Shown: positions 34,349 through 42,999 of the stretch, piece after piece
Numbering within the stretch: the first letter of the stretch is position 1
How the letters are laid out: each line of letters begins with the position of its first letter
Assembly (NCBI RefSeq): GCF_029338555.1
Contig: NZ_CP119989.1
Coordinates: forward strand, 2,170,001 to 2,234,000
DNA length: 64,000 bases
Source: Halobaculum marinum
Lineage (GTDB): Archaea; Halobacteriota; Halobacteria; Halobacteriales; Haloferacaceae
Direction: 5' to 3'
Translations under genes and position numbers: made by a program
The notes under the pieces: model-generated
What the model was told of the DNA's origin: nothing
The model's database searches: none
The model's input: the letters and a program-made list of their open reading frames with translations, nothing else

Positions 34349-34816
34349 GTGTGTCCCCACGATCCCTCCACTCTGACGCGACGGCGCCTCGTCGTGACGT
34401 TCGCCGCCGGTGGAGTCGCATCGCTCGCCGGTTGTACCACTGGTACTCGCCCGACGACCGACACCGATACTCCAGCGTCGACGACGACCGTCGCGACACG
34501 ACGACCGACGACGACGGCGGACGACCCCATCGAGGTCCGTGTCGCGAACGACCGAGCGACGACGGTCGCCGTCGAGGTACGTGTCCACCACACCGACGAA
34601 CTGCTGGTTGACCGAACCCTCTCCGTCGCGCCTGGCGAGTACGAGTCGGTCGACTCTGGGATACGCCGGGTCGGTGAGTACCGCCTCGCGGTGGTGCTCG
34701 ACGGCGAACGCGCCGTAGACCGGACGCTCGCGGTCGACGGGTACGACGTGCGCACTGGCGCGAACGTGATCGTCGAGGTGACAGCATCGGACGTGCGCCT
34801 GCTCCGAGAGGAGTGA
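34349..34816 (+). CDS. Small Tat lipoprotein, unknown function
   Basis: 155 residues from a GTG at 34349 (MCPHDPSTLTRRRLVV); in-frame ATGs upstream lie inside the radical SAM gene. RRRLVVTFAAGGVASLAGC gives a Tat signal plus lipobox, then a Thr-rich tether and one beta-sandwich domain of about 100 residues (IEVRVANDRATTVAVEVRVHH and LSVAPGEYESV). Common in haloarchaea as a surface-anchored Ig-like domain. It starts 44 nt after the radical SAM stop and may be cotranscribed. Confidence 0.72.
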   Translation: MCPHDPSTLTRRRLVVTFAAGGVASLAGCTTGTRPTTDTDTPASTTTVATRRPTTTADDPIEVRVANDRATTVAVEVRVHHTDELLVDRTLSVAPGEYESVDSGIRRVGEYRLAVVLDGERAVDRTLAVDGYDVRTGANVIVEVTASDVRLLREE

Positions 34817-34828
34817 GGCCTTCGACGA

Positions 34829-35365
34829 CTACTCCTCGAGCGTCACCGCCTCGTCGGCGCTGCGACGAAGCGCATCAGACCGGCCGTGGCTCCCCGGCGC
34901 GATGGCGAGCGTCCGCAGGCCGTACTCGTTGGCGACCTCCAGCGCGGGCTTGAAGTCCGTGTCGCGGGAGGCGACCGCGATGGTCGCCGCGCGTCGCTCC
35001 GCCGCGAACGTCGCCACGTCGACGGCGAGTTTCACGTCCACGTCGCCGCTGGTGGTGACCACTTGGAAGCCGTTGGCTTCCGCGGCCTGGATGAGTCCCG
35101 GCGTCGCGTGCTCGTCGAGGTACAGGCGCGCGGTGACGAGGTCGCCCTCGTCGCCGGCGGCCGCCCGCAGGTCCGCGAAGTCCACGTCGAACTCCTCGCG
35201 GAACACGTTCGGCCCGTCGACGAACAGCGCGACCCCCCGCGGACTCGTGGGCGACCCGTCGGCGTCGCGCCACGGGCCGCGTGGACCGGCGGCGTCGGTG
35301 GTCCCCGCTCCGTCGGCTGTCGGCCCGTCGGCGCGCCGACCGAGGAGCCGATCGAACACTCCCAT
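34829..35365 (-). CDS. NYN/PIN-like domain protein (predicted RNase)
   Basis: 178 residues from the ATG at 35365. After an about 45-residue flexible N-terminus, ALFVDGPNVFREEFDVDF opens a NYN domain. The other acidic positions of the PIN-like active site are visible in VTTSGDVDVKLAVDV and ASRDTDFKPALE. NYN proteins are thought to be metal-dependent RNases in RNA processing. It is convergent with the lipoprotein gene, 12 nt apart. Family TIGR00288-like (from memory). Confidence 0.85.
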   Translation of the reverse strand: MGVFDRLLGRRADGPTADGAGTTDAAGPRGPWRDADGSPTSPRGVALFVDGPNVFREEFDVDFADLRAAAGDEGDLVTARLYLDEHATPGLIQAAEANGFQVVTTSGDVDVKLAVDVATFAAERRAATIAVASRDTDFKPALEVANEYGLRTLAIAPGSHGRSDALRRSADEAVTLEE

Positions 35366-35529
35366 GCACCCGGAGAACGCGGCGCCGCCGATACCCGTTC
35401 CGGTTTGCGGACGGTCCTTCAGCGGTTCGTCCACCAGAACACACGATCGAACAAACGGCGAGCGCCTCGCCGCTCGGACCGGTCGCTTCGGTGTCGTGTG
35501 GTGCGATCCTCAGAACACAGTGACGACCG

Positions 35530-35633
35530 CTCGTTCAGCGTTTACTCTGGTTTAATCTCTGTTAGATATAGTATTATATTTGCGTTACTAGCAGTAGAAT
35601 TAAGTTGGGTGCCCCATCCTGTGAAGTCGTCGC
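35530..35633 (+). promoter_or_regulatory. AT-rich promoter region of the halolysin gene
   Basis: A markedly AT-rich patch (TTTAATCTCTGTTAG and TAGTATTATATTTG at 35567-35580) before the subtilase. AATTAAG at 35599-35605 is about 32 nt upstream of the ATG. Base composition contrasts sharply with the flanks, suggesting a strong or regulated promoter. Confidence 0.45.
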
Positions 35634-37232
35634 ATGACAGACAACACCGAACGTGTCGACACGATGCGTCGTGGCTTCCTCAAACTGACCGGTGCGGTCG
35701 CCGGTGCGGCCGCCTTCGGCGGCGTCGCCTCCGCTCGCAACGGCCGGGCGCCCGGTCCGAAGGAAGACGAGGTGCTCGTCGGCGTCTCCGTCACCGCCGA
35801 CGACATCGAACAAGAGGTCGCACAGTACGTCCCCGGTAACGCCGAGGTCGTCCACAGCAACGAGTCGCTCAGCTACGTCGCCGTGAGGTTCCCGTCGGAG
35901 GCCGCCGACGTGGCTCGCGAGAACTTCCTCGAGGCGGTGACGAAGAAGGAGAAGATCAAGTACGCCGAGGCGAACGCGACGTACGAGACGCAACTCGCGC
36001 CCAACGACCCGCAGTTCTCCAGCCAGTACGCTCCCCAGCAGGTCCGCTCTGACGAGGCGTGGGACACGACGCTCGGTGACTCGTCGGTCACCATCGCAGT
36101 GGTCGACACCGGCGCGCAGTACGACCACCCCGACCTGCAGGGGAACTACAAGTCGGACCCGGGCCGGGACTTCGCCGACGGCGACTCGGACCCGTATCCG
36201 GACGTGCCCAGCGACGAGTACCACGGCACTCACGTCTCCGGATGCGCCTCCGCGGTCGTCGACAACGGCACCGGCGTCTCGGGCCAGTCGAACTCCTCGC
36301 TCATCAACGGCCGCTCGCTCGACGAGTCCGGGTCCGGGTCGACGGCGGACATCGCCGACGCCATCCAGTGGGCCGCCGACCAGGGCGCCGACGTGATCAA
36401 CCTCAGCCTCGGGGGCGGCGGCTACACCTCGACGATGAAGAACGCCGTCAGCTACGCCGACGACAACGGTGCGCTCGTCGTCGCGGCCGCCGGGAACGAC
36501 GGCACCTCGTCGGTCAGCTACCCCGCGGCCTACTCGGAGGCGATGGCCGTCTCGGCGGTCGACTCCAACGAGAACCTCGCGTCGTTCTCCCAGTACGGCA
36601 GCAGCGTCGAGATCTGTGCCCCCGGCGTCAACGTCCTCTCGACGACGACCGAGGCGCGCGGCTCCTACGAGGAACTGTCCGGGACGTCGATGGCGACGCC
36701 CGTCACCTCCGGCGTCGCCGGCCTCGCGCTCGCCGCGTGGCCGAGCCTGACGAACACGGAACTGCGCGATCACCTGAAGGCGACCGCCGCCGACATCGGG
36801 CTCTCCAGCGACGAGCAGGGGAGCGGCCAGGCAGACGCCTACGCCGCCGTCACGACCGAACCAGGCTCTGGTGACGGGGGCGACGGTGGCGGCGGCGGAG
36901 GCGGCTCCGGTGACTCGACCAGCGGGAGCGTGGACGGGTCGCTGTCGGGCTACTACGACTACGACGACTACTCGTGGTCGTGGAACTACTCCTCGCCGAG
37001 TCGCGTCGTCGTCGAACTCGACGGGCCGAGCGACGCCGACTTCGACCTGTACGTCAACACCGGGACGACGCAGAACGCCTCGCCGAGCAACTACGACTAC
37101 CGCTCGTACACGGCCGACAGCCAGGAGTCGATCACCATCGACGACCCCGACACGTCCACCGACATGCAGATCGACGTGGACTCCTACTCCGGGTCGGGCA
37201 GCTACACGCTGACCATCACGGAGTACCAGTAG
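35634..37232 (+). CDS. Halolysin-type S8 serine protease, Tat-exported
   Basis: 532 residues. Tat signal MRRGFLKLTGAVAGAAAFGG (residues 11-30), an inhibitor_I9-like propeptide (EDEVLVGVSVTADDIEQEV to about 115), then the catalytic domain with Asp in AVVDTGAQYDHPDL, His in YHGTHVSG, oxyanion Asn in VAAAGNDG and Ser in SGTSMATPVTSG. A Gly/Ser linker leads to a C-terminal PPC-like beta domain (DADFDLYVNTGTT to YTLTITEYQ). Secreted proteases of this type need Tat export and high salt. All catalytic residues are intact. It stands alone between divergent and downstream genes. Confidence 0.95.
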   Translation: MTDNTERVDTMRRGFLKLTGAVAGAAAFGGVASARNGRAPGPKEDEVLVGVSVTADDIEQEVAQYVPGNAEVVHSNESLSYVAVRFPSEAADVARENFLEAVTKKEKIKYAEANATYETQLAPNDPQFSSQYAPQQVRSDEAWDTTLGDSSVTIAVVDTGAQYDHPDLQGNYKSDPGRDFADGDSDPYPDVPSDEYHGTHVSGCASAVVDNGTGVSGQSNSSLINGRSLDESGSGSTADIADAIQWAADQGADVINLSLGGGGYTSTMKNAVSYADDNGALVVAAAGNDGTSSVSYPAAYSEAMAVSAVDSNENLASFSQYGSSVEICAPGVNVLSTTTEARGSYEELSGTSMATPVTSGVAGLALAAWPSLTNTELRDHLKATAADIGLSSDEQGSGQADAYAAVTTEPGSGDGGDGGGGGGGSGDSTSGSVDGSLSGYYDYDDYSWSWNYSSPSRVVVELDGPSDADFDLYVNTGTTQNASPSNYDYRSYTADSQESITIDDPDTSTDMQIDVDSYSGSGSYTLTITEYQ

Positions 37233-37429
37233 CGACGCGAACACCGCCGCCGTCGTCCTTCACTCGCTGCGTCGGCGCCGAAGACCGCGGCGCCGACACA
37301 CGTTCCACCGACGCAGGCGCTCGGCCCCCGCTGGTTCGAGCGCCTGCGGACCCGCGCCTGCACCTGTATCCACTCAGTAGTCACAACTGGAGGGAAACCG
37401 ACATACCAGCCGCGCGCGTGTGGCGAACT

Positions 37430-37894
37430 ATGAGCAACTGGACCGACGCGATCGTCGGCGAGCGGATGGCCGTCGACCGCGAGTTCAACCAACGGATCCA
37501 GCAGTCGCAGTTCTCCAACCAGCAGTGGGGGCTGATCATGACGGCCACGGAGTTCGAGATCGAAGCCGCCGACGACCCCGAGGCCGCTCGAATCGTCGCC
37601 GACACCTCGAAGCTCCCCCAGATCATGCCCGAGTTGGACAACATCTCCCAGCAGATGGGCGCGATGGCCGGCGGCGGCGACCCCAGCGGTGGCGCTTCGG
37701 ACGGCGTCTTCGGCGGCATCATCGACGACATCAAGAACCTCCTCGGGAGCGGGGGCGGCGGCGGCGGGAGCGGTGTCGATCACGAGCAGTTAGCGGCGGC
37801 CGAGCAGCTCACCCAAGAGTACGCAGAGGAGCTCCAGCGTCACTTAGAGAACAAGGGCCGGTTCGAACAGGTCCGCCTCGCCTACCAAGAGTAA
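37430..37894 (+). CDS. Haloarchaeal conserved protein (DUF5799-type)
   Basis: 154 residues from the ATG at 37430. MSNWTDAIVGERMAVDREFN and FSNQQWGLIMTATEFEIE are the recognisable blocks, with LPQIMPELDNISQQMGAM. A Gly-rich loop and a C-terminal helix (EQLTQEYAEELQRHLENKGRFEQV) follow. I recall it as DUF5799, haloarchaea-only, function unknown. Its stop is 52 nt from the convergent leuB stop. Confidence 0.72.
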   Translation: MSNWTDAIVGERMAVDREFNQRIQQSQFSNQQWGLIMTATEFEIEAADDPEAARIVADTSKLPQIMPELDNISQQMGAMAGGGDPSGGASDGVFGGIIDDIKNLLGSGGGGGGSGVDHEQLAAAEQLTQEYAEELQRHLENKGRFEQVRLAYQE

Positions 37895-37946
37895 GACGGC
37901 TGTGGTGCCGGTCGGCGAACGCCGCCGGGGCGACGAAATCCGACTG

Positions 37947-38933
37947 TTACAGCCGTTCGAGCACCGCGTCCGTCACTTCACGCGTCGTCGCCTCCCCGCC
38001 CAGGTCCGGCGTCCGCGGGCCGTCCGAGAGGACGCTCTCGACGGCCGTCCGGATCTGTGCGCCCGCGTCGTCGTCGCCGAGCGACTCGACGAGCATCGCC
38101 GCCGAGAGGATGGTCGCCGAGGGGTTCGCGACCCCCTCGCCGGCGATGTCGGGCGCGGTGCCGTGGACCGGTTCGAACAGGCCGCGCTCGGCGCCGACGT
38201 TCGCCGACGGGAGCAGGCCGAGGCCGCCGACCAGTCCCGCCGCCAGATCCGAGAGCACGTCGCCCGCGAGGTTGGGGCAGACGACCACGTCGAACTGCTC
38301 GGGGTCGAGACAGACCCGCGTCGCGAACGCGTCCATGAGCACCGTGTCGGCGTCGACGCCCGCGCGCTCGGCTTCTTCGAGCACCGTGTCGCGGAACAGT
38401 CCGTCCGTCTCGCGCATCACGTTCGCCTTGTGCGCGACGGTGAAGCCGTCGTGCTCGGGTCGCTCCTGGACGTACTCGCAGGCGTACGCTCCGAGCCGCC
38501 GCGACGCCGACTCCGTGACGACACGCGTCAGCGTCGACACGTCGTCGGTGAGGCGGTCCTCGTGGCCCGCGTACACGCCCTCGGTGTTCTCCCGGAGGAA
38601 GACGAGGTCCGTCTCCGGGCGGAGCGCGTCGACGCCGGGGTACGCGCGGGCGGGGCGGATGTTCACGAACGAGCCGACGGCCTCCCGGAGCGGGAGGATC
38701 ACGTCCGCGGCAGACTCGCCCGCGGCGCCGAACAGCGTGGCGTCGGCGGTCGCGGCCAGATCGTACGTCTCGGCAGGAAGCGCCTCGCCCGTCTCGTCGA
38801 GCGTCGCGTCGCCCGCCTCCGCCTCCGTGAACGCGTAGTCGCCGACGGCCTCCAGCACCTCGACCGCCGCCGGGACGACCTCCTGTCCGATGCCGTCGCC
38901 GGGGATCACTGCGATCTCTGTGGCCTCAGTCAT
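37947..38933 (-). CDS. leuB: 3-isopropylmalate dehydrogenase
   Basis: 328 residues from the ATG at 38933. It oxidatively decarboxylates 3-isopropylmalate to 2-oxoisocaproate using NAD+, the last specific leucine step. Motifs: [10 protein letters not shown] at the N-terminus, [28 protein letters not shown] with substrate-binding Arg, [32 protein letters not shown] for metal binding, and [22 protein letters not shown] for NAD. Last gene of the block; its start overlaps leuD by 8 nt, implying coupled translation. Confidence 0.95.
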   Translation of the reverse strand: MTEATEIAVIPGDGIGQEVVPAAVEVLEAVGDYAFTEAEAGDATLDETGEALPAETYDLAATADATLFGAAGESAADVILPLREAVGSFVNIRPARAYPGVDALRPETDLVFLRENTEGVYAGHEDRLTDDVSTLTRVVTESASRRLGAYACEYVQERPEHDGFTVAHKANVMRETDGLFRDTVLEEAERAGVDADTVLMDAFATRVCLDPEQFDVVVCPNLAGDVLSDLAAGLVGGLGLLPSANVGAERGLFEPVHGTAPDIAGEGVANPSATILSAAMLVESLGDDDAGAQIRTAVESVLSDGPRTPDLGGEATTREVTDAVLERL

Positions 38934-39564
38934 CGGTGTACGGGAGGTCGTCGTGGACGGCCTTCGCACGGTCGAGGTTCGTCCGCATCACGGCGGTCGT
39001 GTCCCAGATCCCCTCCAACAGGGCCTCGCGCATCGCGTCGGGCACCTCGCCCTCGACGGTCGTGCCGTCGTAGCGGACGGTCTCGGCGCGCACGTCGACC
39101 TCGATACCCGCCTCCGGGTTCGCCTCGATGAAGTCCTGGAGCGCGACGGCGTCCTCGTGGTCGACCGCGAGCGTCGCGATCCCCAGCGACTTGCAGTTGT
39201 CCTGGAAGATCTCCGCGAACGACTCGCCGACGATGGCCTCGACGCCCCAGCGCATCAGCCCCTGCGGGGCGTGCTCACGGGAGGAGCCGCAGCCGAAGTT
39301 CTCGTTGACTGCGAGCACGTTCGCACCCGTGTACTCGTTGAGCGGGTGGTCGTTCAGGGACCCGTCGTCGTCGCGCCGCTGGTCGTAGAAGGCGTACTCA
39401 CCCATGTCGTCGAAGGTGACCGCCTTCAGGAACCGCGCGGGGAGGATCTGGTCGGTGTCGATGTCGTCGCCCCGCACCGGGACCCCGGTGCCGGCGACTC
39501 GGCGGATGGCCGGCACCGCGGCGCCCTCTGCGTCGGGGGCGTCGTCGCCGGCTGGTCCGCTCAT
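38926..39564 (-). CDS. leuD: 3-isopropylmalate dehydratase small subunit
   Basis: 212 residues from the ATG at 39564. Swivelling aconitase-like domain: [15 protein letters not shown] and [25 protein letters not shown] with the substrate-binding Ser-Ser-Arg. With LeuC it isomerises 2- to 3-isopropylmalate. A C-terminal extension of about 25 residues ([20 protein letters not shown]) exceeds many bacterial LeuD. It overlaps leuC by 4 nt (ATGA type) and leuB by 8 nt. Confidence 0.94.
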   Translation of the reverse strand: MSGPAGDDAPDAEGAAVPAIRRVAGTGVPVRGDDIDTDQILPARFLKAVTFDDMGEYAFYDQRRDDDGSLNDHPLNEYTGANVLAVNENFGCGSSREHAPQGLMRWGVEAIVGESFAEIFQDNCKSLGIATLAVDHEDAVALQDFIEANPEAGIEVDVRAETVRYDGTTVEGEVPDAMREALLEGIWDTTAVMRTNLDRAKAVHDDLPYTDD

Positions 39565-40997
39565 TCGTCCACCTCCGTCCCGATGGTGTCGGCAGTGTCG
39601 AACTCGCGCACGTCCGTCACCGCACCCTCGACCGCCGCCGCCGCGACCATCGCGGGCGACATCAGGTGGGTGCGGCCCTCGGTCGACCCCTGCCGACCGA
39701 CGTAGTTGCGGTTCGACGAGGAGGCGCACACCTCGTCGCCCTCCAGCGCGTCGTCGTTCATCGCCAGACACATCGAACAGCCGGCCTCGCGCCACTGGAA
39801 GCCGGCGTCTTTGAACACCTGGTCGATGCCCTCCGCCTCCAATTTCCGCTTGACCGTGCCGGACCCGGGGACGGCGAGCGCGCGCACGTCGTCTGCGACC
39901 TCGCGGCCCTTCAGCACGCGGGCGGCCTCGCGGAAGTCCGCGACGCGACCGTTCGTACAGGTGCCGAGGAACGCCACGTCGACGCCGTGGCCCTCCATCG
40001 TCTCGCCCGGCGTGACCTCGGTGTGCGCTTGCGCCGTCTCTGCGGCGTCGGGGTCGCGCGTGTCGGCGGGGGCCGGAACCGCTTCGTCGACGCCGACGAC
40101 CTGCTCGGGGTTGGTGCCCCACGTGACCTGTGGCGCGAGGTCGGCTGCGTCCACCTCGACCACGTCGTCGTACTCGGCGTCCTCGTCGGAGCGGATCGAC
40201 TCCCAGTACTGTTTGCGCTCCTCGAACTCGTCGCCCGAGGGCGCGAACTCCTTCCCCTCCAGGTACTCGTAGGTGGTCTCGTCGGGGTTGATGTACCCCG
40301 CGCGGGCGCCGCCCTCGATGGACATGTTGCACACCGCGAGGCGACCCTCCATGTCGAGCGAGCGGATGGCCTCGCCGCCGTACTCGTACACGTGGCCGAC
40401 GCCGCCGTCGACGCCGAGTTGCCGGATCACGTGGAGGATGACGTCCTTCGCACCGACGCCGTCGCCCAGTTCACCAGACACCTCGACGCGTCGGACGGCC
40501 TTCTTGTCCGCCGCGATGGAGCCAGTCGCGAACACGTCGCGGATCTGGCTGGTGCCGATACCCATCCCGATGGCGCCGAACGCGCCGTGGGTGGACGTGT
40601 GGCTGTCGCCGCAGACGACGGTCATCCCCGGCTGGACGAAGCCTAACTCCGGTCCGACGACGTGGGCGATGCCCTGCCGCTCGTCGTCGAGGCCGAAGAA
40701 GCGGATGCCCGCCTCCGCGGTGTTCTGTTCGAGGTGCGTGAGCATCTCCTCGGCGCGCTCGTCGGCGAGCGGGCGACTCCGCCCCTCGCTCGACGTCGGG
40801 ACGATGTGGTCCGTCGTCGCGACGGTGCGCTCGGGGAACGCCACCTCCATGTCGCGCTCGCGCAGCATGCCGAACGCCTGCGGGCTGGTCACCTCGTGGA
40901 CGAGGTGGAGGCCGATGAACAGTTGGTCCTGTCCGTTCGGCAGGTCGGCCACCTTGTGTCGCTCCCACACCTTGTCGTACAGCGTTCCCTCGCTCAT
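39561..40997 (-). CDS. leuC: 3-isopropylmalate dehydratase large subunit
   Basis: 478 residues from the ATG at 40997. Aconitase-type protein with VCGDSHTSTHGAFGAIGMGIG, the 4Fe-4S cysteines in FLGTCTNGR and AGCSMCLAMN, and SSSNRNYVGRQG. Full bacterial-type length. Its start overlaps the 49-residue ORF by 4 nt and its end overlaps leuD by 4 nt. Confidence 0.96.
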   Translation of the reverse strand: MSEGTLYDKVWERHKVADLPNGQDQLFIGLHLVHEVTSPQAFGMLRERDMEVAFPERTVATTDHIVPTSSEGRSRPLADERAEEMLTHLEQNTAEAGIRFFGLDDERQGIAHVVGPELGFVQPGMTVVCGDSHTSTHGAFGAIGMGIGTSQIRDVFATGSIAADKKAVRRVEVSGELGDGVGAKDVILHVIRQLGVDGGVGHVYEYGGEAIRSLDMEGRLAVCNMSIEGGARAGYINPDETTYEYLEGKEFAPSGDEFEERKQYWESIRSDEDAEYDDVVEVDAADLAPQVTWGTNPEQVVGVDEAVPAPADTRDPDAAETAQAHTEVTPGETMEGHGVDVAFLGTCTNGRVADFREAARVLKGREVADDVRALAVPGSGTVKRKLEAEGIDQVFKDAGFQWREAGCSMCLAMNDDALEGDEVCASSSNRNYVGRQGSTEGRTHLMSPAMVAAAAVEGAVTDVREFDTADTIGTEVDE

Positions 40998-41143
40998 CGT
41001 GACTCGGGCTCGTCGTCTTCGGTGGGCGTCGACTCCTCGCCCCGTTCCCACACCGCGTTCGGGTCGGCGGCGCCGTCGGGTGCCTCGTGGTCCACGTCGG
41101 CGACTGTCGCCTCCGGTGCCTGGTCCTCGGCTCGCTCAGTCAT
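40994..41143 (-). CDS. Small acidic ORF between ilvC and leuC
   Basis: 49 residues from the ATG at 41143. Almost entirely disordered and acidic, with one distinctive segment [16 protein letters not shown]. It overlaps the end of ilvC by 8 nt and the start of leuC by 4 nt, so it is tightly embedded in the operon. I recall a small ORF at this place in other haloarchaeal genomes but cannot check. It may only couple translation, or be an accessory peptide of the dehydratase. Confidence 0.6.
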   Translation of the reverse strand: MTERAEDQAPEATVADVDHEAPDGAADPNAVWERGEESTPTEDDEPESR

Positions 41144-42200
41144 CCGCGCGTACCTCGGCCTTCTCCTGGTCGTCCTCCTCAGGTTCGGTCTCCTCGCCGC
41201 CCCACGCGAACAGCGAGCGGAGGTCTTCGCCCACGTCCTCGATGTCGTGGTTCTTCTCGGCCTGCCGCAGTTGCGTGTAGGACGGGCGTCCGGCCTGGTT
41301 CTCGGCGATCCACTCGCGAGCGAACGTGCCGTTCTGCACCTGCTCCAGCACTTCCTCCATGTTCTCGCGAGCGTGCTCGTCGACGACGACGTCGCCTTTG
41401 ACGAGGCCGCCGTACTCGGCGGTGTCGGAGACGGAGTCCCACATCTCGCCGAGCCCACCCTCGTACATGAGGTCGACGATGAGCTTCAGTTCGTTCAGGC
41501 ACTCGAAGTACGCCATCTCGCGGGAGTAGCCCGCCTCGACGAGCGTCTCGTACCCCTGCTTCACGAGCGAGGTGACGCCGCCGCACAGCACCGCCTGCTC
41601 GCCGAACAGGTCCGTCTCCGTCTCCTCTTGGAACGTGGTCTCGATGACGCCCGCGCGGGTGCAGCCGATGGCGTGGGCGTATGCGAGGCCCTCCTGACGT
41701 GCCTCTCCTGTGGCGTCCTGATACACCGCCAGCAGCCCGGGTGTCCCCTCGCCAGCCTCGTAGTTGCGGCGCACGAGGTGCCCCGGCGACTTCGGCGCGA
41801 CCATCGTCACGTCGATGCCCTCCTTCGGGACGATCTGGTTGTAGTGGATGTTGAAGCCGTGGGCGAACTGGAGCGTGTCGCCCGCCTCAAGGCCGTCTTC
41901 GATCGCTTCGTAGACAGCCGGCTGGACGGTGTCGGGGACGAGGACGGAGACGATGTCCGCCTCGGCGGCGGCCTCGGCTGGCGTCTCCACGCGCAGGCCG
42001 TCTGCCTCGGCGGCCGCCCGCGAGGAGGAGTCCTCGCGGAGGCCGACGATCACGTCCACGCCGGAGTCGGCGAGGTTCTGCGCGTGGGCGTGGCCCTGAC
42101 TGCCGTAGCCGAGCACGGCCACGGTCTTGTCGTCGATCATGGAGCGGTCCGCGTCGTCGTCGTAGTGTACCTCGGTGTCGAAGGTGGATTCGTCGGTCAT
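41136..42200 (-). CDS. ilvC: Ketol-acid reductoisomerase
   Basis: 354 residues from the ATG at 42200, class I length plus an acidic C-terminal tail. It isomerises and reduces acetolactate to 2,3-dihydroxyisovalerate with Mg2+ and NADPH. Motifs: [42 protein letters not shown] with metal Asp/Glu, and [17 protein letters not shown]. It lies 19 nt after ilvN. Essential for Val, Leu and Ile, so it fits the centre of the operon. Confidence 0.96.
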   Translation of the reverse strand: MTDESTFDTEVHYDDDADRSMIDDKTVAVLGYGSQGHAHAQNLADSGVDVIVGLREDSSSRAAAEADGLRVETPAEAAAEADIVSVLVPDTVQPAVYEAIEDGLEAGDTLQFAHGFNIHYNQIVPKEGIDVTMVAPKSPGHLVRRNYEAGEGTPGLLAVYQDATGEARQEGLAYAHAIGCTRAGVIETTFQEETETDLFGEQAVLCGGVTSLVKQGYETLVEAGYSREMAYFECLNELKLIVDLMYEGGLGEMWDSVSDTAEYGGLVKGDVVVDEHARENMEEVLEQVQNGTFAREWIAENQAGRPSYTQLRQAEKNHDIEDVGEDLRSLFAWGGEETEPEEDDQEKAEVRADD

Positions 42201-42219
42201 AGTCGTGTGTAGCGTGGTG

Positions 42220-42999
42220 TCAGTCGTCGTAGTTGGTGAACTCGTCGTCTTCCGTGTCGTCCGCGGAGTGGCCCGGTTCCTCACCGGGCGTCGTCGGGGA
42301 GTCGCCGCGTTCGAGGGCCGTCTGCCCAGTCCGGGCCATCTCGATGATCCCGAACTGGTGGAACGCGTCGATCGCGTCGTCGATCTGGTTCTCGTCGCCG
42401 GTGATCTGGACGGTGATGGTGCGCGGCCCGGCGTCGAGCGTCTGCCCGTCGTACATCGAGGTGATCGCGTGGACCTTGTCCGGCTCTTGGCCCCTGACCT
42501 TCAGCAGCACGAGTTCGGCGGCGACGGCGTCGTCGCTCAACTCCCCGACCGCGATGACGGGCGTGAGCTTCGCCAGTTGCTTCTTCGCCTGGTCGATGCC
42601 TGCCTCGGTCTCCTCGACGACGAGGGTGATTCGGGAGTGCCCCTCGACGGTGGTCGGACCGACGGTCAGGCTCTCGATGTTGAACTGGCGGCGGCGGAAC
42701 AGCCCCGCGGCGCGCGCCAGCACACCCGGCTCGTCCTCCACGAGCGCCGAGACTGTCGCCCGGCGCGTCGGCTCGGGCCCGTGGTCCGGCTCCTTGCGGA
42801 CGCCGTGTTCGTCGCGCCGGCCGGTCGGGTGCGGGCGCTCCTCGGGTCGCGGCCCGGACAGCCCCGTCGTCGGCTTCTCCTCGTCGGCGGGGCGCGCGCG
42901 CTCTGTCAGTGGCGACTCCGCCGGGTGGGTCGTGCCACCGTCGGTGGTCGCGTCCTGAGTCTCCTCTGCGGCCTCGTTCCGCTCGGCCTCGCGGCTCAT
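42220..42999 (-). CDS. ilvN: Acetolactate synthase small (regulatory) subunit
   Basis: 259 residues, much longer than the roughly 160 of bacterial IlvN/IlvH. Residues 1-80 are a charged, Pro-rich disordered extension unlike known domains. From residue about 81 comes the ACT domain ([34 protein letters not shown]), then the ALS_ss_C domain ([16 protein letters not shown]-like [29 protein letters not shown]). It mediates valine feedback on IlvB in bacteria. Its start overlaps the ilvB end by 4 nt. Confidence 0.92.
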   Translation of the reverse strand: MSREAERNEAAEETQDATTDGGTTHPAESPLTERARPADEEKPTTGLSGPRPEERPHPTGRRDEHGVRKEPDHGPEPTRRATVSALVEDEPGVLARAAGLFRRRQFNIESLTVGPTTVEGHSRITLVVEETEAGIDQAKKQLAKLTPVIAVGELSDDAVAAELVLLKVRGQEPDKVHAITSMYDGQTLDAGPRTITVQITGDENQIDDAIDAFHQFGIIEMARTGQTALERGDSPTTPGEEPGHSADDTEDDEFTNYDD

